7,854 nt of DNA, taken from assembly GCA_002352705.1 (NCBI GenBank), contig DEIW01000011.1, forward strand, positions 3,539 to 11,392, read 5' to 3'. Positions 1-6,708 of the stretch are shown here, one piece after another (the first letter of the stretch is position 1; the number at the start of each line of letters is the position of its first letter). The notes beneath the pieces are model-generated. The model saw only the letters and a list, made by a program, of their open reading frames with translations, made no database searches and was not told the origin of the DNA. This DNA comes from Bacteroidales bacterium UBA2764 (GTDB taxonomy: Bacteria > Bacteroidota > Bacteroidia > Bacteroidales > Paludibacteraceae). Position numbers and translations under genes: made by a program.

Positions 1-2
1 AC

Positions 3-176
3 GTCCATCAAATCATTAAGTTCGGTGATTTTAATATCGGTCGCGAAGGCAACCTGCTCACGATGCCGACGTATATGCAGTTCCTGCTTGACCTTGAGCC
101 CGAACAGATTGTGTTGGAATCGATAGACACCGACCAACTCACGCAATGGGCCAAGCAAGCCCTAGCTGATAATTAA
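3..176 (+). CDS. 3' end of an unidentified protein-coding gene (5' truncated by the window)
   Basis: The third forward frame is open from the window edge to a TAA at 174-176 and encodes the last 57 residues of a protein. The translation reads naturally (for example GDFNIGREGNLLTMPTYMQF near its start and WAKQALADN at the end), while the other two forward frames hit stops early (TAA in frame 2, TAG in frame 1). I do not recognise the family. No catalytic motif or membrane segment is visible in this short tail. It is followed by about 150 non-coding bases and then a new promoter, so it is probably not co-transcribed by design with the downstream operon and may be the flanking gene of an island. 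No clear intrinsic terminator follows it. Confidence 0.7.
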   Translation, partial: VHQIIKFGDFNIGREGNLLTMPTYMQFLLDLEPEQIVLESIDTDQLTQWAKQALADN

Positions 177-236
177 AAACAAAAAATAAATTGGGTAGCC
201 AGCGGCAACCAAAACAACGAGAAAAAAGCAAATAAA

Positions 237-268
237 TTTGCATAATCCAGTTTTTTTTCGTATCTTTG
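237..268 (+). promoter_or_regulatory. Bacteroidota-type promoter (TTTG-N20-TATCTTTG)
   Basis: TTTG at 237-240 is followed by 20 bases and then TATCTTTG at 261-268. This matches the known Bacteroidota vegetative promoter, with a -33 TTTG and a -7 TAnnTTTG about 19-21 bases apart. Transcription should begin a few bases downstream, around 272-276. It lies about 60 bases upstream of the HNH gene and is the only good match I noticed in the gaps between genes, so it probably drives the whole downstream operon. The start site falls inside an inverted repeat, which suggests control. Confidence 0.72.
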
Positions 269-285
269 CACGCAATTTTGCGTGC
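268..285. repeat. Perfect 8-bp inverted repeat over the -7 end and start site (possible operator or 5' UTR hairpin)
   Basis: The sequence GCACGCAA-TT-TTGCGTGC is a perfect inverted repeat with a 2-base spacer. It begins on the last base of the -7 element and spans the predicted transcription start. As DNA it is a plausible binding site for a dimeric repressor. As RNA it could only form a complete hairpin if transcription began at or before 268, and a later start would remove the left arm, so the operator reading fits better. No regulator gene is visible in the window, so the binding partner is unknown. Confidence 0.5.
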
Positions 286-294
286 GAGGCGCAA

Positions 295-327
295 ATGAAA
301 GCACCTAGATTTAATATGAGATACTAA
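295..327 (+). CDS. Possible 10-residue leader peptide coupled to the HNH gene
   Basis: ATG at 295-297 opens a 10-codon frame (MKAPRFNMRY) that ends with TAA at 325-327. The last A of this stop is the first base of the HNH gene's ATG (TAATG), the classic arrangement for translational coupling. A GAGG at 286-289 sits five bases before the ATG, a better Shine-Dalgarno site than the one before the HNH start. It has no run of one amino acid, so it does not look like an attenuation peptide. It could be chance, because such short frames are common. Confidence 0.25.
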   Translation: MKAPRFNMRY

Positions 328-1397
328 TGACCATCCCACAATCTGAAATATTATCCACAGGAAGAATGAACCGTATCTTTGACAATACGGTTGCTACTTA
401 CAAATTCTATTGGTTTGCGAGTATTCTTGATTTGTTTGTGCAGAAAGGCAAAACGCGAATCAATATTTGGGACATAATGGTAGAAATGGTGGCCAAAGCT
501 TGGTATCCTGCGTGTTTCTTTCATATATCTTTCGGTAAGTCAGATTCTTTATTTGATGCCATTGGGGAATTACATTCAGTTTATCAACTCCCTGCAAACA
601 TCAAAACAGACGATTTGCGCACATGGTTGCACCAGCATCGCGAAACTACGCATGTCCGTTCTCTGCTCCGCTTCTTGCCGCAGAATGTGCCCTATCGCTT
701 CCTGCGCCCGTGGATAGATACCAGCGATGATAAAGCTGTAGTTCTCCGTTCTCAGACTTACGAAAACGGTTGCCCATATAGTTTGCATAAGGAACAAGGC
801 ACAATGTGGGTGGAACTTAATAGCGAATGGTTGGAGTATTTTCAAGCCAATTATATCGTCCTGCACGATTTCGCGTATTGGAACCTTGCGTTATTCCTGC
901 AAGCTCGTAATCCCAATGTACCCAATATCCCAAACAAACTCATCAAAAGCGACATTCGCAATCCATTGAACAAACAACATGAATATTGGGATTTCGTTAT
1001 GCAACACGGGTTGGAAGTACATTGTATATACACGAATGCTCCGCTGCATCAAGGCGAGTATGACTTAGATCATTTTATCCCTTGGAGTTTTGTCTCGCAT
1101 GATTTGATTTGGAACTTACTTCCGGCTGATGACGGCATCAATTCATCCAAGAGCGACAAATTGCCAGACTTGGATAAATACTTGAAACAGCTCGCATTAT
1201 TGCAGCAGCAAGCCGTACAGACCTGCCTGCGCAATGATTTCCGAGGTAAGATATTGGAAGATTATCTTTCACTCGGTTGCACGGTGTATGAACTTGCCGA
1301 TATGAATAAAGGCAATCTCTTCGAATGCTTCCGTCGGACATACGCACCGATGCACCAGATCGCACTGAACATGGGTTTTGAACTTTGGAACTACTAA
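327..1397 (+). CDS. HNH endonuclease domain protein
   Basis: A 356-residue protein with an N-terminal helical region of about 220 residues and a C-terminal HNH nuclease module (roughly 230-285). The core motif is visible as YDLDHFIPWSF (246-255; D248-H249), then WNLLP with N263, then NSSKSDKLP with N272 and K275. The third position is Asn, as in many HNN variants. C233 in CIYT looks like a remnant of the structural cysteine often found in HNH proteins, but no pair of CxxC motifs is present, so a zinc-free version is likely. The family cuts DNA with one metal ion. The N-terminal segment (SEILSTGR, then FDNTVATYKFYWF) fits a Bacteroidota HNH subfamily that I recall. I chose the ATG at 327 because it keeps this segment whole. 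An in-frame ATG at 366 follows AGGAAG, but the spacing is only one base. It is the first gene of the operon, four bases before the methyltransferase/HIT gene. It probably acts in the cytoplasm, and its target is unknown. Confidence 0.85.
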   Translation: MTIPQSEILSTGRMNRIFDNTVATYKFYWFASILDLFVQKGKTRINIWDIMVEMVAKAWYPACFFHISFGKSDSLFDAIGELHSVYQLPANIKTDDLRTWLHQHRETTHVRSLLRFLPQNVPYRFLRPWIDTSDDKAVVLRSQTYENGCPYSLHKEQGTMWVELNSEWLEYFQANYIVLHDFAYWNLALFLQARNPNVPNIPNKLIKSDIRNPLNKQHEYWDFVMQHGLEVHCIYTNAPLHQGEYDLDHFIPWSFVSHDLIWNLLPADDGINSSKSDKLPDLDKYLKQLALLQQQAVQTCLRNDFRGKILEDYLSLGCTVYELADMNKGNLFECFRRTYAPMHQIALNMGFELWNY

Positions 1398-1401
1398 TAC
1401 T

Positions 1402-2265
1402 ATGAATCCTGAAATGATTAACCATCCATATTTAACCGCTTTGCAACGCACAGACATCTCTGTGCCGACTCGCTATTTGCTACAGCACGATTTATTGAAA
1501 GGTCGAATACTTGATTTCGGTTGCGGTTTTGGCTATGATACTGACGAGTTAAAGCGGCAGGGATATGATATTACCGGTTATGACTATTACTATCGTCCCG
1601 AGTTTCCGCAAGGCAAGTTCGACACAATCATCTGCGTCTATGTGCTAAATGTACTTGAACCATACGCACAAGCGGATGTGATGATGATGGTGAGCAATCT
1701 CTTGAAACCGAACGGCGTTGCATACTATGCCGTAAGACGCGATTTGAAGGAAGAAGGCTTCCGGCTGCATGCCATTCACAAACAATATACCTATCAGTGT
1801 AATGTTGTGTTGCCGTTCAAGAGTTTGGTACACAATCAAATATACGAATTGTATCAATACGTCCATTTCAACAAACTACCACGTTCAGAGAAACGGACTT
1901 GCCCGTTTTGCGATTTGTCGCGGCGTGTCGGTATTATCTGTGAAACGGATTTGTGTGTTGCGTTCTATGATGGTTATCCTGTTTCTCCGGGACATGCACT
2001 GATTATTCCGCGCAGACATGTATCGTCGTATTTCGATTTGACCAACCAAGAACGCGAAGCGATGAATAACATGCTTTCATTCGTTAAACAGAAAGTGGAG
2101 GAAGAATTCCATCCCGATGGCTATAATATCGGCATCAACGTCAATGCTGCCGCTGGTCAATCCGTTTTCCATTGTCACATGCACCTTATACCTCGCTATA
2201 AAGGTGACGTGGAAAATCCAAAAGGTGGTGTACGTGGTGTGATACCTAATAAGCAAAAATACTAA
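1402..2265 (+). CDS. Bifunctional class I SAM-dependent methyltransferase / HIT-family hydrolase
   Basis: A 287-residue two-domain protein. Residues about 20-155 form a class I methyltransferase-like fold: the SAM-binding motif I is ILDFGCGFGYD (36-46), an acidic residue D61 ends the second strand in ITGYDYY, and FDTIICVYVLNVL (73-85) is the motif IV strand. The layout recalls putative methyltransferases associated with DNA phosphorothioation clusters, which is a resemblance only. Residues about 162-287 form a HIT domain: CPFC (167-170), HALIIPRRH with H198 and H206, and the histidine triad H257-C-H259-M-H261 followed by LIPRY. HIT enzymes hydrolyse nucleotidyl-phosphate bonds, and aprataxin removes AMP from DNA ends. 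The frame can be extended to a TTG at 1378 inside the HNH gene, but ATG 1402 is preferred: it is four bases after the HNH stop and needs no rare start. The methyl acceptor is unknown. Confidence 0.85.
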   Translation: MNPEMINHPYLTALQRTDISVPTRYLLQHDLLKGRILDFGCGFGYDTDELKRQGYDITGYDYYYRPEFPQGKFDTIICVYVLNVLEPYAQADVMMMVSNLLKPNGVAYYAVRRDLKEEGFRLHAIHKQYTYQCNVVLPFKSLVHNQIYELYQYVHFNKLPRSEKRTCPFCDLSRRVGIICETDLCVAFYDGYPVSPGHALIIPRRHVSSYFDLTNQEREAMNNMLSFVKQKVEEEFHPDGYNIGINVNAAAGQSVFHCHMHLIPRYKGDVENPKGGVRGVIPNKQKY

Positions 2266-2268
2266 TCG

Positions 2269-5130
2269 GTGACACTTTTTCTAATCATATTATCCGTTAT
2301 CATCGTTCTTGCAGCGGTATTAGCATATCTGTATCGGCGGCAGATAAAGGATTTTCATGCAAAACAGCAAGCGAAGCGTGAGAAAGAACGTCAGGAACGA
2401 GAAGCGGAGAAAGCACGATTAGAACAAGAGCGGTTACAACGTGAAGCGGAAGAACGCGAGCGGAAGCGCAGACAAAAAGAAGCCGCTGATGCCATTCTTC
2501 AAGAGTTTCTCCAAAAGAATCCATATATCGCCATTTCCGATTGGGAGCAGGTCAAGAAGCAGATTTTAGAGACATGCCCATTTTACGAAATAGACGCGAA
2601 CTTTGTTCCGCAGCATAATCGTGAGTTCCGCGAGCAACAGAAGATAGAGCACAAAGAGTATTTTGACACTCTCTTTACTTATCCGCTTGATGACCAACAA
2701 CGCGAGGCAATTGTGACGCTTGGCGAAAATGTATTGGTAGTGGCTGCTGCCGGTAGTGGAAAGACAGCAACAATCGTCGCTAAAACGCACTATTTGGTCA
2801 ATAAGATGCACGTTGACCCGCGTAATATTTTGGTAGTGACATACACACGCAAAGCTGCGGAAGAACTCCAGACGCGCGTTGGTGTAGCGGGTGTTGAGTG
2901 CAGCACTTTCCATAAACACGCGATTGATACGATAGCGCGCATTGAGGGAGAGAAGCCAACCATTTGCGAGAACAATACCCTCAACACTATTTTTGACGCG
3001 CTTATCCATAAGAACACTACCTTTGAATCGTCTTTCTTCCTTTTCCAAACAGTTCAGAAAACGCTTCTCCAATACGACTACGAATATAGCAGTTACAAAG
3101 AATACCTCAAAGCCCTTCTCGAATATGGCAAAATGGCGCCTTATCGCGATATGGACAATAAGTTGTGCTATGTCAAGAGTCGCCAAGAAATGGAGTTAAT
3201 GGTGATTCTTACCGAGTTAGGTTTGAATGTGCGTTATGAGGAGAAATATCCATTCCCGACATCTTCTACAAGATTCAGACAGTACAAACCTGATTTCTCT
3301 ATCCACTACCAACAAAATGGGCAAGATAAAGTGCTGTATCTGGAGCATTTTGCAATAGATCAACACGGGCGTGTGCCTGTATGGTTTGGTGAAGGCAAAC
3401 AAGGCGGTTGGGCAAGAGCCGACCGCGAGTACAACGAAGGCATTCAATGGAAAAAGCAACTGCATCAACAGAATGGCACCACCATGGTTTATACCACCAG
3501 TGCAGATTTCTACCAAGGCATCATTTCTGCTCGTGCACGTGTAGAGCAACTGCTTCAACAGCAAGGAATTCCCTATGCACCGCTTACTATGGAGCAGAAA
3601 GCAAAGAAGTTGGCAGTTCCGCTCAACCGCTCTATTGAAAGCCTTGTCAAATTGATCAGTGGTTTTATTGCGCTTTTGAAGGCAAATGGCAGGACTATAA
3701 CGGAACTACAAAACTCTATTTCAGATAAAGATATCAACAAAGAACGCAATACTTTTCTGCTTCGCCATTTAGTACAACCGCTTTATGATGGTTATGAAGA
3801 AGCGCTTAAAGAGCGGAAAGAGTGTGATTTCACCGATTGTTTGCTGAAAGCGTCCGCACTACTCGAACAAAAGCAGATATACAATTACGACTACATTCTT
3901 GTGGATGAGTTTCAAGATATGTCTATGGATAAATACCGTTACTTATCTGCGCTTAGACGGAAGAATCCACGTACACGTATCTTCTGCGTGGGAGACGATT
4001 GGCAGTCTATCTATCGTTTCTCCGGTAGTGATATCAGCCTGTTCTCGCAGTTTGAAAAATTCAATGGACCGACAGAAGAAATCAAGATTGAAGCAACCCA
4101 CCGTTTCGGCGAACCGCTTCTGCAACGTTCATCTGATTTTGTGCAACAAAACCCTGCCCAAAAGAAAAAGAAACTGCGTCCGGATAAAGATAGAGTGACT
4201 TATTTGGCGTTTGCCGGATATGAAGATGAGAAAATTGAACGTTCAATCATTGAGAAGCAAGTTGCGCGTTTGCCGCAAGATGCACGCATATACATCGTCT
4301 CACGCTATCGTTATGACATCGGTAGTGTCTTCCCAGAAGCAGCAAGTAAAACACGCGATGAGAATGGAGGCGCAATAGAACTGAATATTGCAGGACGCAG
4401 AATACAGGCGCTTACTGCACATTCTAGTAAAGGTTTGGAGGCGGATTACGTATTCCTCTTGAATTGTAACAGCGGCTATGATGATTATGGTTTCCCGTCA
4501 CAAGTAGCCGATGACCCGATTCTGGATTATGTGCTAAGCCGTTCAGATTCGTACAACCATGCAGAAGAACGGCGTGTGTTCTATGTCGCTATCACACGCG
4601 CCAAACGTGCGTCTTATGTACTTTTCGACAAACAATATCCATCCTTGTTTGTAACGGAGTTAGGAGGTGTGAAGGAGGAAGATGATACCGGTGGTAGAAT
4701 CTGTCCACGATGTGGAAAGGGCAAATTGATGTTCACCAAAGACGGCTATGCCAAGAACGGTCATTTCTATACCGTACAGCGATGCACAAACAAAGAGTGT
4801 GATTTGAAAGATGATATTATCTTCTTTGACCCAAGAAAAGAACCATACGAAGTGCTTGATTTTGATCATTTCCTCAAACGCAAACGGGTAACTTCTGCAG
4901 AACAAGCGCATATCAGCGTGGGCACTTCTCTGGATTTCGCAAGTTCGGTATTGCTTATCCCGTGTGCCGCGGAGTCTCCACAAGGTCTAGCCCTTACGCT
5001 CGACCCACGTTACGACCGCTACGACCTCGGCAAGTTCTACGCGCAACATTTCCGCCAAAACGACCTTGCCGTTTGTATCCAGCATAAAGATAGATTAGAA
5101 AGATATTTATTGACAATTAGGAAACAATAA
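2269..5130 (+). CDS. Membrane-anchored helicase IV-like (UvrD/Rep, SF1A) helicase with inserted nuclease-like domain and C-terminal zinc ribbon
   Basis: A 953-residue protein starting at GTG, three bases after the upstream stop. Order of parts: one hydrophobic membrane helix (3-21, followed by YRRQ), a highly charged Glu/Lys/Arg/Gln coiled coil (about 27-75), then an SF1A motor. Helicase motifs are complete: Walker A AAAGSGKT (159-166, K165), VVTYTRKAAEEL (189-200), Walker B VDEFQD (545-550), GDDWQSIYRFSGSD (575-588), EATHRF (608-613), LTAHSSKGLEADYV (715-728) and RRVFYVAITRAKR (768-780). GDDWQ and DEFQDMS resemble E. coli helicase IV (HelD). Between the motor halves, about 300-435, lies a PD-(D/E)XK-like insert: E308, PDF 341-343 and LEHFAI with E359. 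The usual catalytic Lys is not at the standard place. A zinc ribbon follows (C812, C815, C839, C844), as in topoisomerase C-terminal fingers. The family unwinds or translocates on DNA with ATP. The membrane anchor would hold the motor at the inner membrane, perhaps where foreign DNA enters. The frame is identical to that of the upstream gene. Confidence 0.88.
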   Translation: MTLFLIILSVIIVLAAVLAYLYRRQIKDFHAKQQAKREKERQEREAEKARLEQERLQREAEERERKRRQKEAADAILQEFLQKNPYIAISDWEQVKKQILETCPFYEIDANFVPQHNREFREQQKIEHKEYFDTLFTYPLDDQQREAIVTLGENVLVVAAAGSGKTATIVAKTHYLVNKMHVDPRNILVVTYTRKAAEELQTRVGVAGVECSTFHKHAIDTIARIEGEKPTICENNTLNTIFDALIHKNTTFESSFFLFQTVQKTLLQYDYEYSSYKEYLKALLEYGKMAPYRDMDNKLCYVKSRQEMELMVILTELGLNVRYEEKYPFPTSSTRFRQYKPDFSIHYQQNGQDKVLYLEHFAIDQHGRVPVWFGEGKQGGWARADREYNEGIQWKKQLHQQNGTTMVYTTSADFYQGIISARARVEQLLQQQGIPYAPLTMEQKAKKLAVPLNRSIESLVKLISGFIALLKANGRTITELQNSISDKDINKERNTFLLRHLVQPLYDGYEEALKERKECDFTDCLLKASALLEQKQIYNYDYILVDEFQDMSMDKYRYLSALRRKNPRTRIFCVGDDWQSIYRFSGSDISLFSQFEKFNGPTEEIKIEATHRFGEPLLQRSSDFVQQNPAQKKKKLRPDKDRVTYLAFAGYEDEKIERSIIEKQVARLPQDARIYIVSRYRYDIGSVFPEAASKTRDENGGAIELNIAGRRIQALTAHSSKGLEADYVFLLNCNSGYDDYGFPSQVADDPILDYVLSRSDSYNHAEERRVFYVAITRAKRASYVLFDKQYPSLFVTELGGVKEEDDTGGRICPRCGKGKLMFTKDGYAKNGHFYTVQRCTNKECDLKDDIIFFDPRKEPYEVLDFDHFLKRKRVTSAEQAHISVGTSLDFASSVLLIPCAAESPQGLALTLDPRYDRYDLGKFYAQHFRQNDLAVCIQHKDRLERYLLTIRKQ

Positions 5131-5151
5131 CGAACGACAAAGGTAGAAAAC

Positions 5152-6696
5152 ATGCACGATGAGATGCTGACATATGGGCTAAAACGGGGAACCAAAGATG
5201 ATCTACGACATATAGATTCTGTTCCCAAAGGTTTAGTTTGTGATTGTGTATGTCCGCATTGCCAGCATAATTTGATTGCTCGAAATGGTGGAACAAAGAA
5301 GACGCATCACTTTGCACACGCAAGTGGCGCAGAGTGCGGCAAAGCACGCATGACTGCGTTGCACATGTTAGCCCAGAACATTCTTGCCAGTGAAAAGGAA
5401 TTGATGTTGCCTGATTATCAAGGCGACTACTTCCAAACTGAAACAGGAAATATAATTTTTGATGAAGTTAAATTGGAGGAAACTTATACCATAGAGGACA
5501 AACAATTCAGACCGGATTGTGTTGGAATAAAGTATGATACAAATAACAATCCACACTATCTTTGGATAGAGATTTTTGTGACTCACGAGGTTGGTGAAGT
5601 AAAAGAAGCATATATAAAGGATTCTGAAAATGCATGCATCGAAATCGACCTATCGGATATGCTTTACACAGACTACACCGAAGATAGCATTTCAAAAAGG
5701 CTTTCAGTGAATAAAAATGACCGCAAGTGGATAAGTTGTCCTAAATATGATAAAATTGAAAGCCAACGAAAGGAACATGCCGAACAAGAAGAAGCAGAAC
5801 GTCAAAGAATAGAAAAAGAATATAGAGAACATCAGCAAGAAATTCGCAGAGAATTACAGAAAGAAGTTGTCCTGTGGTTCGAAACTAAACAATCTGATTT
5901 AGCAAACGTATTTATTCAACGAATAAAGTCTAATCCTTTTTCTGATGAGGTAAAGATGGCAGATGTGTTAATCCCTGGATTTGATTTTATTGCTTATATT
6001 GACAATGCTCCTAAAAACGAGGATGGGAAGCGTGTATTCTATACTTTACTGAATTATTACTACAATAAAGTTCCTAACGCCAACTATTCCGACATCAAAA
6101 GGAAGATAAATACCTTTCTGTATATCCAAGATGAGTTATCTGCCGAAGAAAAAGTAAAATTAGAAGAGTTGATATCTTTGAGAATACTTTATATCCTTGA
6201 ACGAAATAGGAAAAGGTTTTACGATGTAGATATTGATGATGTGTATAAGACTTGCATAAAGAAATACATAACCGATCCGGACATAAGAAATGCCGTGATG
6301 ATGGTTGCGTCCGTCTTTTATCACCACGTAGTGGGTTCAAACGCACGTAACTTTGGTGAGTTGACTCAAGAGATTATACAACATCAGCCCTCATTAGCAA
6401 AACTATACTTAATCGTCATTGATAGTCAAGACAAATACCCCAACGACTACACTTTGGATGGTCACAATATGTTGGCGGAATTAAACCAATTTGTTGAGAC
6501 ACATACAATTGAAGCAAATGAACACGTGAACAATATCTTGAAGGACTGTTATGAGTTTGCTTTTAAACCTAAAGTAGAGCCCTTAGAAAGCCCTGCGCAT
6601 TACGAGCCATACGGATATGAGAAAGTATTTGCCAGACAAAATATAAATGATGCGTGGGCGAAACTAAATAATGCATTTAAAGAACAATCATATTAA
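5152..6696 (+). CDS. CoiA-like protein: zinc-finger plus PD-(D/E)XK nuclease domain with a long helical tail
   Basis: A 514-residue protein. The N-terminal 160 residues match the competence protein CoiA pattern: cysteines 30, 32, 34 and 37 (CDCVCPHC), then THHFAH (51-56) and C62, together a likely zinc site, followed by a helix (TALHMLAQNIL) with E81 and E83 shortly after it. The nuclease core then shows FRPD (119-122, D122) and WIEIF (138-142, E140), with K151 a possible catalytic lysine. CoiA proteins process DNA during natural transformation, but here there are no competence genes nearby, so a defence or repair role is as likely. A charged coiled coil spans about 200-240. The rest, to 514, is mostly helical and unrecognised. 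The start ATG at 5152 has AAAGG at 5139-5143, eight bases upstream, and follows the helicase stop by 21 bases. Its middle part is A+T-rich compared with its neighbours (16 and 17 G+C in the samples 5881-5940 and 6181-6240), suggesting separate acquisition. Confidence 0.78.
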   Translation: MHDEMLTYGLKRGTKDDLRHIDSVPKGLVCDCVCPHCQHNLIARNGGTKKTHHFAHASGAECGKARMTALHMLAQNILASEKELMLPDYQGDYFQTETGNIIFDEVKLEETYTIEDKQFRPDCVGIKYDTNNNPHYLWIEIFVTHEVGEVKEAYIKDSENACIEIDLSDMLYTDYTEDSISKRLSVNKNDRKWISCPKYDKIESQRKEHAEQEEAERQRIEKEYREHQQEIRRELQKEVVLWFETKQSDLANVFIQRIKSNPFSDEVKMADVLIPGFDFIAYIDNAPKNEDGKRVFYTLLNYYYNKVPNANYSDIKRKINTFLYIQDELSAEEKVKLEELISLRILYILERNRKRFYDVDIDDVYKTCIKKYITDPDIRNAVMMVASVFYHHVVGSNARNFGELTQEIIQHQPSLAKLYLIVIDSQDKYPNDYTLDGHNMLAELNQFVETHTIEANEHVNNILKDCYEFAFKPKVEPLESPAHYEPYGYEKVFARQNINDAWAKLNNAFKEQSY

Positions 6697-6708
6697 AACC
6701 TTAAATAT

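Noticed and set aside
191..212. Imperfect hairpin after the first gene, as a possible terminator
   Set aside because: TTGGGTAGCC pairs only partly with GGCAACCAA and is followed by A residues, not T residues, on the coding strand, so it does not support an intrinsic terminator.
1378..1401. Upstream TTG start for the methyltransferase-HIT gene
   Set aside because: It would add eight residues inside the HNH gene and needs a rare start. ATG 1402 sits four bases after the HNH stop and keeps all motifs.
2300..2524. Reverse-strand frame opposite the coiled-coil region
   Set aside because: The forward strand here encodes a Glu/Lys/Arg-rich coiled coil, whose complement often stays open by chance.
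2566..3186. 206-codon reverse-strand frame
   Set aside because: It lies wholly inside the helicase gene, whose motifs are complete on the forward strand, and its translation shows no known motif.
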